DNA of 64,000 nt from Streptomyces odontomachi (GTDB lineage Bacteria; Actinomycetota; Actinomycetes; Streptomycetales; Streptomycetaceae). Positions 44,504 through 53,926 of the stretch are shown here, one piece after another. Each line of letters opens with the position of its first letter. Position 1 is the stretch's first letter. The notes beneath the pieces are model-generated. The model searched no databases. It was not told the origin of the DNA and saw only the letters and a program-made list of their open reading frames with translations. The stretch is taken from assembly GCF_024435355.1 (NCBI RefSeq), contig NZ_JAMJWG010000009.1, positions 62,001 to 126,000 on the forward strand, written 5' to 3'. The translations under genes were made by a program, and so were the position numbers.

Positions 44504-45451
44504 TCACACCTGACCGCTACCGGTCGGGGCTCCCTGGGCGGTCGGGCACTCGAACCGGGTGCGTCCCGGTGGCCGCTGCCGGAACGGGGCGAGCGTCGCG
44601 CGCACGAGGTCGGCGGCGCCCCAGTCGGGGTCGAACTGGGCGATCACGGCCAGGTGCTGGCGCAGCTGGAGGATCGGCATCCGTGCGCGCCAGTCGCGGT
44701 CGAGCCCGGTCAGCTCGGCGTACCGCTCGAAGAACACGTGCGCCTCGGGCGGCGGCGCCGTCGTCCACAGATGGGCCAGGTCGACCTCGGCCCACGTGTA
44801 CGACACGGCCGGGTCGATCAGCGCGGGCCGCCCGCCGGGGGTGGCCATGACGTTCTGCGTCCACAGGTCGCCGTGCGTCAGGCACGCGGGGCTGACCGGC
44901 AGCAGCTCGGGCAGCCGGTCGCACAGCCGCTCCAGCGCCGCCCGGTCCGCGGCGTCCAGCGCCTCCTCGACGCGACGTTCGCCCAGCCAGCGCAGCAGAC
45001 GGTGCTGGGCGAAGAACGCGAACCCGTCGTCGTCCCAGGTGTTGACCTGCCGGCGACGGCCCAGCCAGTTGTCCCGGTGCCACCCGAACCGGGGGTGCCG
45101 CGTGGTGGTGTGCAGGTGGGCGAGCGCGTGCGCGAGCCGCTCCCAGAACGCCTCGGTGTCCGGGCGGGGCCGTAGCACGGAGAGCACGAGCAGGTCGCGG
45201 TCCGCGAGGATGGTCTCGGGTGTGGCGACGGCGCCTGTCTCGCGCAGCACGGTGAGCCCTTCGGCCTCCGCGGCGAAGGCGTCGTCCGACGGCGGCTCGT
45301 CGAACGCCTTGACGAACACCGTGCTGCCGTCACCGCGGCGCGCGAGCCCCGCGGTCGCGGCGAGGCCTCCGGTGGCCGGCTCGACCGTGACGACGTCGGT
45401 CAGGCCGGCCGTGTGCAGCCGTTCGAGCAGGAGGGACGTCGCGTCTGTCAC
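44504..45451 (-). CDS. Fructosamine kinase-like protein
   Basis: A 315-residue protein of the fructosamine kinase/ketosamine-3-kinase family, which phosphorylates sugar adducts on proteins for repair. HRDNWLGR, NTWDDDGFAFFAQHR, the catalytic LTHGDLWTQN (His193, Asp195, Asn200) and the Mg loop ALIDPAVSYTWAEVD are all present. Length is normal. It is the only gene on its transcript as far as can be seen; 40 bases separate it from the convergent hydrolase gene. Confidence 0.9.
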   Translation of the reverse strand: MTDATSLLLERLHTAGLTDVVTVEPATGGLAATAGLARRGDGSTVFVKAFDEPPSDDAFAAEAEGLTVLRETGAVATPETILADRDLLVLSVLRPRPDTEAFWERLAHALAHLHTTTRHPRFGWHRDNWLGRRRQVNTWDDDGFAFFAQHRLLRWLGERRVEEALDAADRAALERLCDRLPELLPVSPACLTHGDLWTQNVMATPGGRPALIDPAVSYTWAEVDLAHLWTTAPPPEAHVFFERYAELTGLDRDWRARMPILQLRQHLAVIAQFDPDWGAADLVRATLAPFRQRPPGRTRFECPTAQGAPTGSGQV

Positions 45452-45592
45452 GGGCGTGCCCCTCCCTGCCGGTCACGCACCATGGTAGTCAGGGCCGGGT
45501 GCGGCGGCTCACTCCTCCGGCTCCCGTCCCCCGTGACGGGCTCGCTGACGTCTGCTCAGTGACCTCTGCCCGGCGACATCGGGAACGAGCAC

Positions 45593-45976
45593 TCAGCCGC
45601 GTACCCGGACCTTGAACGTCGGCACGGACACCCCGTCGTCGTCCAGGCACCGCCCGTCCGTCAGCGTGAAACGCTGCTTGAGCAGCGGGGAGGCGACGAA
45701 CGGGACACCCGAGGCGGAGCCGAGCAGGCCGCGGGAGAGCACCGCGGCACCGGTGAACGGATCGTGGTTGTCGACGGCGTACAGGTGCCCGGCACGGTCG
45801 AGGAAGACGGCTGCCTGGCCGCCGTCCGGGAGCAGGGCCGCCACGCCGCGGCCGGGGGTGAGCAGTTCCGCGTCGCAGACGGCGAGCCAGCCGCCGGGGA
45901 GGCGGAGTTCGACGGTGCCGGTGAGGTGCGCGGGTGCGGTCGCCGGCGCGGGGTGGACGGTCGGGGCGGTCGTCAT
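45593..45976 (-). CDS. nirD: Nitrite reductase (NADH) small subunit NirD
   Basis: A 127-residue Rieske-fold subunit of assimilatory nitrite reductase. It has the family pattern LFLDRAGHLYAVDNHDPF-like (here VFLDRAGHLYAVDNHDP) and SPLLKQRFTL. The Cys/His cluster ligands of true Rieske proteins are absent, as usual for NirD. Its ATG overlaps the nirB stop in ATGA. It works with NirB to reduce nitrite to ammonium in the cytosol. Confidence 0.93.
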   Translation of the reverse strand: MTTAPTVHPAPATAPAHLTGTVELRLPGGWLAVCDAELLTPGRGVAALLPDGGQAAVFLDRAGHLYAVDNHDPFTGAAVLSRGLLGSASGVPFVASPLLKQRFTLTDGRCLDDDGVSVPTFKVRVRG

Positions 45977-48720
45977 GGCGTGCTGGTTCCTTCCAGGGAC
46001 GGGGTGCCGGGACGGGTGCCGATGGTCAGCAGCGGCAGGTCCGGCTTGATCTGGTCACGTTCCGGGATGAACCTGACCGTGGGGTCGGGCACCTCCGGGG
46101 CGTTCACGAAGGAGACGAAGCGGGCCAGGCGCTCCGGGTCGTTCACCGTCTCGGCCCACTCGTCGCGGTAGTTGGCGACGTGCGCAGCCATCAGCGCCTC
46201 CAGCTCGTCGCAGATGCCCAGCGAGTCGTGCACCACCACGTCGCGCACGTGGTCGAGACCGCCTTCGATCCGCTCCAGCCAGGTCGCGGTGCGCTCCAGA
46301 CGGTCGGCGGTGCGGATGTAGAACATCAGGAACCGGTCGATCAGCCGCACCAGTTCCGCGTCGGACAGGTCCTGGGCGAGCAGGTCGGCGTGGCGCGGGG
46401 TCGCGCCGCCGTTGCCACCGACGTAGAGATTCCAGCCGTTCGCCGTGGCGATCACGCCGAAGTCCTTCGACTGGGCCTCCGCGCACTCCCGCTGGCAGCC
46501 CGAGACCGCGGACTTCAGCTTGTGCGGGGAGCGCAGGCCGCGGTAGCGCAGCTCCAGGTCGATCGCCATCCGCACCGAGTCCTGCACGCCGTACCGGCAC
46601 CAGGTCTCGCCCACGCAGGACTTCACGGTCCGCAGCGCCTTGCCGTAGGCGTGCCCCGACTCGAAACCCGCGTCGACCAGCCGGGCCCAGATCAGCGGCA
46701 ACTGGTCGACGCGGGCACCGAACAGGTCGATGCGCTGACCGCCGGTGATCTTGGTGTAGAGGCCGAAGTCGCGTGCCACCTCGCCGATCACGATCAGCTT
46801 CTCCGGAGTGATCTCACCACCGGGGATGCGCGGCACGACCGAGTACGAGCCGTTCTTCTGGAGGTTGGCGAGGAAGTGGTCGTTGGTGTCCTGCAACGCG
46901 GCCTGCTCGCCGTCCAGGACGTAGCCGCTGGCGCCCAGCACCGGCGCGAGCGAGGCGATGATCGAGGCGACCGCCGGCTTGCATACCTCGCAGCCGTCGC
47001 CGCCGCGCGCCGCGTCCCGCCCGAACCGGTCCAGCAGCTCCTGGAAGGAGGTGACCCGCACCGCCCGTACCGTCTCGTACAGCTCCTCACGGGTCTGCCC
47101 GAAGCAGCCGCACAGGCCCTTGTCGACCGCGACGCCGCTCGCCTCCAACTCGGCGGTGACCAGCTGGCCCAGCACCTTCACGCAGCTACCGCAGCCGGTG
47201 CCCGCCTTGGTGCACTTCTTCACCTCGGGCACGGTGGTGCAGTCGTGTTCGGCGACGGCAGCCCGGATGGTGCCCTTGGAGACGTTGTGGCAGGAGCAGA
47301 TCACCGCCGAGTCGGGCAGCGACGTCGGCCCGATCGCCACCGGCCCGCCGGCGCCGTCCGGGCCGGCCGGCAGCACCAGCCGCTCGGCGGGCACCGGCGG
47401 CACCGAGCCGGTCATCGCGCGCAGCGTCCCGTACGCGTCCGCGTCCCCGACCAGCACACCGCCGAGCAGGGTCCCGTCGGAGGCGATGACGAGCTTCTTG
47501 TAGGTGCCGGAGCGCGAGTTGGCGTAGACGACGTCGAGCGCGCCGTCGGTGGCGCCGTGCGCATCGCCGAACGACGCCACGTCCACGCCCAGCAGCTTCA
47601 GCTTCGTCGAGGTGTCCGCGCCGGTGAACTCCCGCCGGTCGGCCTCCTCGGCGGCGTCCGTCGCCTCGATCAGGCCGCCCAGCGCATCGGCCGCGTCGGC
47701 GGCGATCGCGGCGGCCGCCGCCTCGGCCATCTCGTAGCCGGGTGCCACCAGGCCGTACACCCGCCCGTCGGCGGCCTGCGCGCACTCGCCGATCGCGAAG
47801 ATCCGCGGATCACCGGCGGTGCGACAGTGCCCGTCGACCGTGATGCCGCCGCGCTCGCCGACGTCGAGGCCGCAGGCACGGGCGAGCGCGTCCTGGGGGC
47901 GCACGCCGGCGGAGAAGACCACGAGGTCGGTGGCGAGCGTGCTGCCGTCCGACAGCGCCATGCCCGTCACCCGGCCGGCCTCGTCCGCGATGATCTCCTG
48001 CGTGCCGGTGCCGGTGTGCACCACCAGGCCCATGCCCTCGATGGTGCGGCGCAGCTCGGCGCCGCCCGCCTCGTCGACCTGCACGGGCATCAGCCGGGGC
48101 GCGAACTCCACGATGTGCGTGGCGAGCCCGAGACCCTTGAGCGCCCCCGCCGCCTCGAGACCGAGCAGCCCGCCGCCGACCACCGCGCCGGTCGTCGCGT
48201 GCCGCCGCGCGTACTCCTCGATGGCGAGCAGGTCCTCGATCGTCCGGTAGACGAAGCAGCCGGTGGTGTCCTTGCCCGGCACCGGCGGCACGAACGGGTA
48301 GGAGCCGGTGGCCAGCACCAGCGTGTCGTACGGCACGAGCCGGCCGGAGCGTGCGGTGACGGTGCGCGCCGCGCGGTCGACGTGCTCGGCCGGTTCGCCG
48401 AGCAGCAACTCGATGCCGTGCTCCGCGAGGAAGCCGGGGTCGGTGAGGGACAGGTCCTCAGGGGTACGCCCGGAGAAGTACGAGGTGAGCTGGACGCGGT
48501 CGTAGGCCGGGCGCGGTTCCTCGCACAACACGGTCACGCGGTGCGAGGCGGTGAGCCCACGCTCGGCCAGCGCCTCCAGGAACCGTTGCCCGACCATGCC
48601 GTGACCGACGAGGACCAGACGGGGCCGGTCGTCGGACGGCTCGGGGGCGCCGGGTGAGCCGGGTGCGCCGGGTGCGGTGTGCGGGCCGGTGCCCAGGTCG
48701 GTGCGGGTGTCCGTGGGCAT
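45973..48720 (-). CDS. nirB: Nitrite reductase (NADH) large subunit NirB
   Basis: A 915-residue NAD(P)H-nitrite reductase. In order: an FAD/NAD domain (LVLVGHGMVGQRFLEALAER), two BFD-like [2Fe-2S] stretches (CSCHNVSKG through GTGCGSC, then CGCFGQTREEL), and siroheme/[4Fe-4S] domains with CVGETWCRYG and SGCQRECAEAQ near residues 700-745. It reduces nitrite to ammonium with six electrons. The gene follows the NasB-like gene by two bases and overlaps nirD. Probable control by GlnR at 50155-50181. Confidence 0.97.
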   Translation of the reverse strand: MPTDTRTDLGTGPHTAPGAPGSPGAPEPSDDRPRLVLVGHGMVGQRFLEALAERGLTASHRVTVLCEEPRPAYDRVQLTSYFSGRTPEDLSLTDPGFLAEHGIELLLGEPAEHVDRAARTVTARSGRLVPYDTLVLATGSYPFVPPVPGKDTTGCFVYRTIEDLLAIEEYARRHATTGAVVGGGLLGLEAAGALKGLGLATHIVEFAPRLMPVQVDEAGGAELRRTIEGMGLVVHTGTGTQEIIADEAGRVTGMALSDGSTLATDLVVFSAGVRPQDALARACGLDVGERGGITVDGHCRTAGDPRIFAIGECAQAADGRVYGLVAPGYEMAEAAAAAIAADAADALGGLIEATDAAEEADRREFTGADTSTKLKLLGVDVASFGDAHGATDGALDVVYANSRSGTYKKLVIASDGTLLGGVLVGDADAYGTLRAMTGSVPPVPAERLVLPAGPDGAGGPVAIGPTSLPDSAVICSCHNVSKGTIRAAVAEHDCTTVPEVKKCTKAGTGCGSCVKVLGQLVTAELEASGVAVDKGLCGCFGQTREELYETVRAVRVTSFQELLDRFGRDAARGGDGCEVCKPAVASIIASLAPVLGASGYVLDGEQAALQDTNDHFLANLQKNGSYSVVPRIPGGEITPEKLIVIGEVARDFGLYTKITGGQRIDLFGARVDQLPLIWARLVDAGFESGHAYGKALRTVKSCVGETWCRYGVQDSVRMAIDLELRYRGLRSPHKLKSAVSGCQRECAEAQSKDFGVIATANGWNLYVGGNGGATPRHADLLAQDLSDAELVRLIDRFLMFYIRTADRLERTATWLERIEGGLDHVRDVVVHDSLGICDELEALMAAHVANYRDEWAETVNDPERLARFVSFVNAPEVPDPTVRFIPERDQIKPDLPLLTIGTRPGTPSLEGTSTP

Positions 48721-48722
48721 GG

Positions 48723-50132
48723 TCAGGAGCCTCCGTCATGGGTGAGCAGATGGAGCAGGGGGGCGCCGTTGCCGCTGCCTTCGGTGCCGTCTCCGTCGTC
48801 GTCCGGCAGTTCCTCGTCGACCTCCCACGCCCGGGCCAGCGCGCCCACGGTGCCGAGATCGCCCAGCAGCACCCCGCCGACCAGCCGGTCACCCCGGACG
48901 ACCACCTTGCGGTAGGTGCCGCGGGTCGCGTCGGCGAGCTGTATGACGTCGTCACCGGGCCGTGGGTCGGGGTCACCGAAGGCGGCGAGTTCGAGCAGCG
49001 CGTGCCCGGGCGGCTCCGGCGCACCGGACGCTTCCGGCACACCGTGCGCCGCGCGCACCATCGGGCGCACGGCAGGGCCGGTAGCGCCGGTCAGGGTGAG
49101 CCGGGTGAGCGCCCGGGTGCCCCGGTAACCCACCGGCGGGTACGGCGGGGTGAGCGCGCGGGCGAGCAGGTCGGCCTGGTCGAGCGCGGGCGTCGCCAGA
49201 CCGTAGAGGTGCCCTTCGTGCTCCGCGCAGTCCCCGATGGCCCGGATGCAGGGGTCGCTGGTGCGCAGTTCGCCGTCGACGACGATGCCGCGCTGCACGT
49301 CGAGCCCCGCTTCGGCGGCGAGCCCGGTGCGCGGGTGCACCCCGCAGGCCAGCACCAGCAGATCGGTCCCGAGGACGTATCCGTCGGCCAGTTCGACGCT
49401 GCGCACGATGCCGTCGGTGACGCCCACGCCGCGCACCCGGCAGGCGGTGTGCACCTCCACGCCGAGCGCGGTCAGGTGGCGGTGCACCAGCTGGGAGGCG
49501 GCCGGGTCGAGCTGGCGTTCCATCAGTCGCTCGGCCTGCTGCGCGAGGACCACCTGGGCGCCCCGCTGGGCCAGCGCCCGGGCCGCGGAGACGCCGAGCA
49601 GGCCACCGCCCACCACGACGGCACGGACACCGGGCCGCACCGCCGCCGACAGCGCGAGGCAGTCGTCCATGGTGCGGAACGCGTGCACCCCGCCGGGCAG
49701 CTCCGCCGCACCCGGCACGAGCAGGCCGCGCAGCGGGGGCAGCACCGGATTGGAACCGGTCGCGAGCACCAGCGTGCCGTACGGCACCACCGTCCCGTCC
49801 GCGCAGTGCACGGCACGCCGGACCCGGTCGATACGGGTGGCGCGGGTGCGCAGGAACGCGCCGGCGGGCCGCGGCAGCGCGATCACCTCGGGCCCGTAAC
49901 GGTCCGCGAGCACCTCGGCGAGCAGCACCCGGTTGTACGGGTCGTGCGGCTCGTCGCCGATGAGCACGACGTCACGGTCCACCAGCCGCTGGGCCACCCG
50001 GGCACCGGCGAGCCCGGCGCCGACGACCACGACGGGGCCCGGTGGCACGCCGGGCACCAGGGCACCGGTGGCCCCGCCGGCGCTCGGGGCGGCCTGCGGG
50101 TGCGACGCGGGCGGACACGGTTCCAAGGACAT
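48723..50132 (-). CDS. NasB-like FAD oxidoreductase, electron donor for nitrate assimilation
   Basis: A 469-residue flavoprotein with an N-terminal FAD motif (VVVVGAGLAGARVAQRLVD) and a central NAD motif (AVVVGGGLLGVSAARAL), related to the first half of NirB. The C-terminus has no BFD cluster, unlike NirB. It probably feeds electrons to the nitrate reductase encoded at 53927 or to NirB. First gene of the operon with nirB and nirD. A GlnR-type site lies 23-49 bases upstream. Confidence 0.88.
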   Translation of the reverse strand: MSLEPCPPASHPQAAPSAGGATGALVPGVPPGPVVVVGAGLAGARVAQRLVDRDVVLIGDEPHDPYNRVLLAEVLADRYGPEVIALPRPAGAFLRTRATRIDRVRRAVHCADGTVVPYGTLVLATGSNPVLPPLRGLLVPGAAELPGGVHAFRTMDDCLALSAAVRPGVRAVVVGGGLLGVSAARALAQRGAQVVLAQQAERLMERQLDPAASQLVHRHLTALGVEVHTACRVRGVGVTDGIVRSVELADGYVLGTDLLVLACGVHPRTGLAAEAGLDVQRGIVVDGELRTSDPCIRAIGDCAEHEGHLYGLATPALDQADLLARALTPPYPPVGYRGTRALTRLTLTGATGPAVRPMVRAAHGVPEASGAPEPPGHALLELAAFGDPDPRPGDDVIQLADATRGTYRKVVVRGDRLVGGVLLGDLGTVGALARAWEVDEELPDDDGDGTEGSGNGAPLLHLLTHDGGS

Positions 50133-50154
50133 GCCCTGAGCGTGCGTCCTGGGT

Positions 50155-50181
50155 GTTACCCGAGCGGATCCCGTTTGTTAC
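50155..50181 (-). promoter_or_regulatory. GlnR-type box ahead of nasB-nirBD
   Basis: Two gttac elements (50155-50159, 50177-50181) are exactly 22 bases apart, with ggatc at the 11-base midpoint. On the coding strand this is GTAAC-n6-GATCC-n6-GTAAC, which fits the actinobacterial GlnR pattern gTnAC-n6-GaAAC-n6-gTnAC. Confidence 0.7.
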
Positions 50182-50289
50182 CCCCGTCGAAAGCTGCCCT
50201 CAGCGGGGTGCCGGTGGGGGTGTGAGGGGAGGGCGGCCCGGGGGCGACGGGGTGCGGAGACGGGGTGCGGACACAGGGCTTTCGGGGCT

Positions 50290-50826
50290 CTAGTACGCGG
50301 TGCCCCGTACGCGGCGCTGTAGCAGCCAGGTGACGCCGGCCGCGGCGGCACCGAGGGCGGCGATACCGCCCACGGTCGATGCGGAGACGGGGCCGGGCAG
50401 GCCGCCGTCCGCCGTTGCACCATGGTCCACTTCGGCGTACGCGTGCCGTTCGACGGCGGCCGGGGTCACGGCGAGGTCGGCGGTCACCCGCCGGTGGTCG
50501 TGGGAGCAGGTGGCGACGATCTCGTAGGTGCCGGGGAGCACGGTCGTGGGCACCCGGAAGCTGCCGACCGCGGTCTCCCGCTCGGACCCCGGGGCCAGCA
50601 GGAACGCGCCGGCTCCGATCGCACTCGCGTCCCCGGTGACCAGGCTGCCCGAGCCGCATGCGGCGGTGTGCACGGTGACGGTGGCGCCGGGCGCGGCGGT
50701 GAGCGGGGAGACCTTCAGGGCGTCCGGGTTGCGGGCACCCCCGCTGGCGTACGCGGGCGCCGGTGCCGCGGCCAGGCTCGCGACGGCGGCGAGGACGGAA
50801 GCGGACACCAGGTGAGCCGTGCGCAT
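50290..50826 (-). CDS. Secreted membrane-anchored protein of unknown function
   Basis: A 178-residue exported protein. It has a signal peptide (residues 1-28, cut near AYA-SG), an Ig-like/beta domain with two cysteine pairs (TAACGS and VATCSHDHRR), then a C-terminal helix (VGGIAALGAAAAGVTWLL) and a basic tail RRVRG. It looks anchored at the cell surface. ATG 50826 follows ggagga by about nine bases; the longer reading to 50895 has no ribosome site. No function is recognised. Confidence 0.78.
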   Translation of the reverse strand: MRTAHLVSASVLAAVASLAAAPAPAYASGGARNPDALKVSPLTAAPGATVTVHTAACGSGSLVTGDASAIGAGAFLLAPGSERETAVGSFRVPTTVLPGTYEIVATCSHDHRRVTADLAVTPAAVERHAYAEVDHGATADGGLPGPVSASTVGGIAALGAAAAGVTWLLQRRVRGTAY

Positions 50827-51069
50827 GAAGCTCGCTCCTCCCTGCGAGGACGAGGCCGGCGGCACCCTTGAAGCACCGCTGTGACGGTCGGTCACGTCCC
50901 TGCCCTACCGAGATAACTGCCGGTCATCGCACGACGCCTGTCCAAGACGGCCAAAAGGACCGCAGCCGAACGGTTCCTGATGCCGTGACAGCCGCGTCGT
51001 CGCAGGTCAGTGTCGAGAGGAGCGGACGGGGCGGGGGAGAGGAAGGGCGGTGCGGGGCCCCGGCAGCGA

Positions 51070-51525
51070 CTATTCGATCAGCCGGCGCGGTCCGGGGCCG
51101 TGCGTGGACAGCCGGTCGTACGGGTTCGACAGCGCACAGCGGTCCAGGGAGAGGCAGCCGCAGCCGATGCACTCGGACAGGTCGTCCCGCAGGCGTTGCA
51201 GCGTACGGATGCGTTCGTCGAGGTCGGCGCGCCAGCGCTCGGAGATCCGGGCCCAGTCCTGGCGGGTGGGCGTGCGATCCTCCGGCAGCAGTCCCAGTGC
51301 CTCGCGGATGGCGGCCAGCGGAATGCCGAGCCGCTGCGACGTGCGGATGAAGGCGACCCGGCGCAGCGTGTCGCGGCTGTAGCGGCGCTGGTTGCCCGAG
51401 GTGCGGCGGCTGCTGATGAGGCCCTCGCGCTCGTAGAAGCGCAGGGCCGAGGCGGCGACACCACTGCGGTCGGCCAGCTCTCCTACGGTGAGCTCTTTGG
51501 CCTGGGGGGCGAGGTGCGAGGACAT
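51070..51525 (-). CDS. soxR: Redox-sensitive MerR regulator SoxR
   Basis: A 151-residue MerR-family regulator with a [2Fe-2S] cluster. The helix-turn-helix starts LTVGELADRSGVAASALRFY. The cluster cysteines are C119, C122, C124 and C130 (CIGCGCLSLDRC), the exact SoxR pattern. In Streptomyces, SoxR responds to redox-active pigments such as actinorhodin and induces reductases and exporters. It is divergent from nothing nearby of obvious target type. An operator-like palindrome sits at 51555-51574. Confidence 0.95.
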   Translation of the reverse strand: MSSHLAPQAKELTVGELADRSGVAASALRFYEREGLISSRRTSGNQRRYSRDTLRRVAFIRTSQRLGIPLAAIREALGLLPEDRTPTRQDWARISERWRADLDERIRTLQRLRDDLSECIGCGCLSLDRCALSNPYDRLSTHGPGPRRLIE

Positions 51526-51554
51526 GGGGGCACGGTACCTCGGACGACCGCATG

Positions 51555-51574
51555 ACCTGAACCATGGTTCAAGT
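51555..51574. promoter_or_regulatory. SoxR operator-like palindrome
   Basis: acctgaaccatggttcaagt has 10-bp arms with one mismatch; the inner tgaaccatggttca is perfect. It is 30 bases before the soxR ATG. MerR-family sites are palindromes of this size inside a stretched promoter spacer, so autoregulation is likely. Confidence 0.6.
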
Positions 51575-51641
51575 AGGGTCCGAGCGGTGGTGGCCGGGAC
51601 CTGCTCCGCGGGCCCCGGCCACCAAGACGATCAGAGGAACG

Positions 51642-53294
51642 CTAGTCGACGGAGACCGCCGACCATGCAGCGGCGACCGCCTTCGACTCCGTGCTGTTCG
51701 CGCCGTAGAGGTCGTTCGCCGCGGACAGCGTCGCCTTGCGGGCGCCGGCGTAGTCGGTGGACGAGGTCATGTAGACCGTCAGCGCGCGGTACCAGATCGC
51801 GCCCAGCTTGTCCCGGCCGATGCCGGTCACCGAAGAGTCGTTGCAGGTGGTGCCGTTCATCTGCACGCCGCCCACCACCTTCGAGCCGCTGCCCTCGGCC
51901 AGCAGGTAAGCGAAGTGGTTGGCGACGCCGGACGAGTAGTGCACGTCGAGGTCGCCGACGCCGGAGCTCCAGCAGTCCGCCGACTGGCCGTCCTTGGAGG
52001 GCTGGTCCATGAACCGCAGCGCCTTGGAGCCGAGGCCGGCCCGGACGATGTTCTCGCCGATCAGCCAGTCGCCCGGGTCCGAGGAGTTGTTCGCGTAGAA
52101 CTCGACGAGGGTGCCGAAGATGTCGGACGTCGCCTCGTTCAGCCCGCCGGACTCGCCGGAGTACGTGAGGCCGGCGGTGGCCGCCGTCACGCCGTGCGAC
52201 ATCTCGTGCCCGGTGACGTCCACCGCGACCAGCGGGCCGAGCGTGGTGCCGTCACCGTCCCCGTACGTCATGCAGAAGCAGTTGTCGTCCCAGAAGGCGT
52301 TGTTGTACTTGTTGCCGTAGTGCACCCGGTTGAACGAGCCCTTGCCGTCGCCGGCTATGCCGTTCCTGCCGTGCACGTTCTTGTAGTAGTCCCACGTCAT
52401 GTCGGTGCCGTACTGGGCGTCGACGGCAGCGGTCGCGCGATCGGACTCGTCGCCGCTGCCCCAGTGGTTGTCGGCGTCGGTGTACAGGTCGGCCGGGGCG
52501 CGGACGATGCAGATGTTCAGCACGCACACGTCGCTCTCGTTGTTCGCGTCGCCGGTGTACGTGCCGCCGCGCGAGGCGTCGGAGAGCTCGTAGCCCGAGC
52601 TGCCCTGCGTCGTGTTCAGCGGCACGGTGCCGCTGTACAGCGATTTTCCGTCGCCCGTGGCGCTCTCCAGGGAGTCCCAGGAGTCGATCCGGGCGCCGGT
52701 GCCGGCGTCGGTGAGCACCACCCGGGCGACCGGGTTCCCGAGCGCGTCCTTGCCCGCCGTGTTGGTGCGCCAGGCCAGCTTGGGCGTGCCGTGCAGCGCG
52801 TCGACCACCAACTCGGAGCGTGCGGTGACGCCGCTGAGCCGCTGCGAGCGGTGCGCGCTGCGCAGCGCGTCGGTGCCGAGGCCCTTGGCCCGCTGTGCGG
52901 AGAGCAACGGGGTGACGCTGGGCACGCTCACATCCCCGTGTACGGCCCGGTCGGCGCCGCGGTAGCTGCCGTCCGGTGCCAGATGGACGACGAAGTCGCC
53001 GCCCAGCACGGGCAGGCCGTGGTAGGTGCGGTCGTACCGTACGTGCTGGCTGCCGTTCGGATCCACGATGACATCGCGGACCTCGGTCTTCTCGGCCGCG
53101 GTGAGGTCCAGCGCGCTGGGGTGGGCGGCGAGCGCCGTGTCGGCGTGTCGGATGGCTTGGGCGCGGCTCCAGTGGGTAGGCGTGTCGGCGTCCGCGGTGG
53201 GCGCCAGCGCGGCGGCCAGCAGGGTGGCGGTCGCCGCCAGGGTGCCGACGACCGTGAGGCTCGAGGAGATGCGGGATGCTGGAGTCGGTCTCAT
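51642..53294 (-). CDS. Secreted M4-family metalloprotease (thermolysin type)
   Basis: A 550-residue preproenzyme. Signal peptide about residues 1-36 (cut near ADA-DT); propeptide of FTP and PepSY type to about residue 210; mature zinc protease after that. The active site HEMSH gives His363, Glu364 and His367, and the third zinc ligand is Glu387 in GGLNEATSD. A late VHYSSGVANHFAY carries the transition-state His. It would degrade extracellular proteins. The next gene, soxR, is 116 bases downstream on the same strand. Confidence 0.95.
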   Translation of the reverse strand: MRPTPASRISSSLTVVGTLAATATLLAAALAPTADADTPTHWSRAQAIRHADTALAAHPSALDLTAAEKTEVRDVIVDPNGSQHVRYDRTYHGLPVLGGDFVVHLAPDGSYRGADRAVHGDVSVPSVTPLLSAQRAKGLGTDALRSAHRSQRLSGVTARSELVVDALHGTPKLAWRTNTAGKDALGNPVARVVLTDAGTGARIDSWDSLESATGDGKSLYSGTVPLNTTQGSSGYELSDASRGGTYTGDANNESDVCVLNICIVRAPADLYTDADNHWGSGDESDRATAAVDAQYGTDMTWDYYKNVHGRNGIAGDGKGSFNRVHYGNKYNNAFWDDNCFCMTYGDGDGTTLGPLVAVDVTGHEMSHGVTAATAGLTYSGESGGLNEATSDIFGTLVEFYANNSSDPGDWLIGENIVRAGLGSKALRFMDQPSKDGQSADCWSSGVGDLDVHYSSGVANHFAYLLAEGSGSKVVGGVQMNGTTCNDSSVTGIGRDKLGAIWYRALTVYMTSSTDYAGARKATLSAANDLYGANSTESKAVAAAWSAVSVD

Positions 53295-53470
53295 CGGTGT
53301 GCGTCGACCTCCTGAAGGAGCGTGGAGAGCGCCTGGTGGGGCACGGTGCTGTCTTCAGTAGGTTTAAAGGTTCATGACATTAACTGTCCATACCGCCCCG
53401 GTGGAGACGCAGTGCAGGCTTGAAGGGGGCGGCACCATCTCGGCGAGCCGGCGGAGCGGCGGACACGTAC

Positions 53471-53544
53471 GGTGCGGACATGACCGGTGATGGTGCGGAC
53501 ATGACCGCAGATGGCGCGGCACATGACTGGTGACGGTGCGGCAC
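53471..53544. repeat. Tandem 21-22 bp repeats upstream of cutA
   Basis: Copies start ggtgcggacatgaccgg (53471), ggtgcggacatgaccgc (53492) and ggcgcggcacatgactgg (53513), with a partial fourth at 53535. They lie 40-110 bases before the cutA ATG in the divergent spacer with the M4 protease. Confidence 0.75.
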
Positions 53545-53584
53545 GGATCCGTGAGCGGACCGCACGACGAGGGGAGCACGCCCG

Positions 53585-53923
53585 ATGACCACGATCACCA
53601 ACCCGTCGCTCTGGTTGACCGTGCTGACCACCACGGACGCCGCGGACAAGGCGGAGCGCCTGGCGCGCGGCGCCGTGGAGCTGCGCATCGCGGCCTGCGC
53701 GCAGATCAACGGGCCCGTCACCTCCGTCTACCGGTGGAAGGGCGAGATCGAGACCGCGCAGGAGTGGCAGATCCTGTTCAAGACGACCGAGGGCCGCTAC
53801 CCCGAGCTGGAGAACTGGCTCATCGCCGAGCACGACTACGACACCCCGGAGATCATCGCCACGCCGGTGGTCCGCGGCAGCACGGACTACCTCACCTGGT
53901 TGGAGCAGGAGACGGCGGGGTGA
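53585..53923 (+). CDS. cutA: Divalent-cation tolerance protein CutA
   Basis: A 112-residue trimeric alpha/beta protein of the CutA1 family, historically tied to copper tolerance, with unclear molecular role. AACAQINGPVTSVYRWKGEI and EWQILFKTT are the conserved family segments; the C-terminus TPEIIATPVVRG also fits. ATG 53585 follows gaggggagcacgcccg. Its stop is three bases from the stop of the convergent nitrate reductase gene. Confidence 0.95.
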   Translation: MTTITNPSLWLTVLTTTDAADKAERLARGAVELRIAACAQINGPVTSVYRWKGEIETAQEWQILFKTTEGRYPELENWLIAEHDYDTPEIIATPVVRGSTDYLTWLEQETAG

Positions 53924-53926
53924 GGA

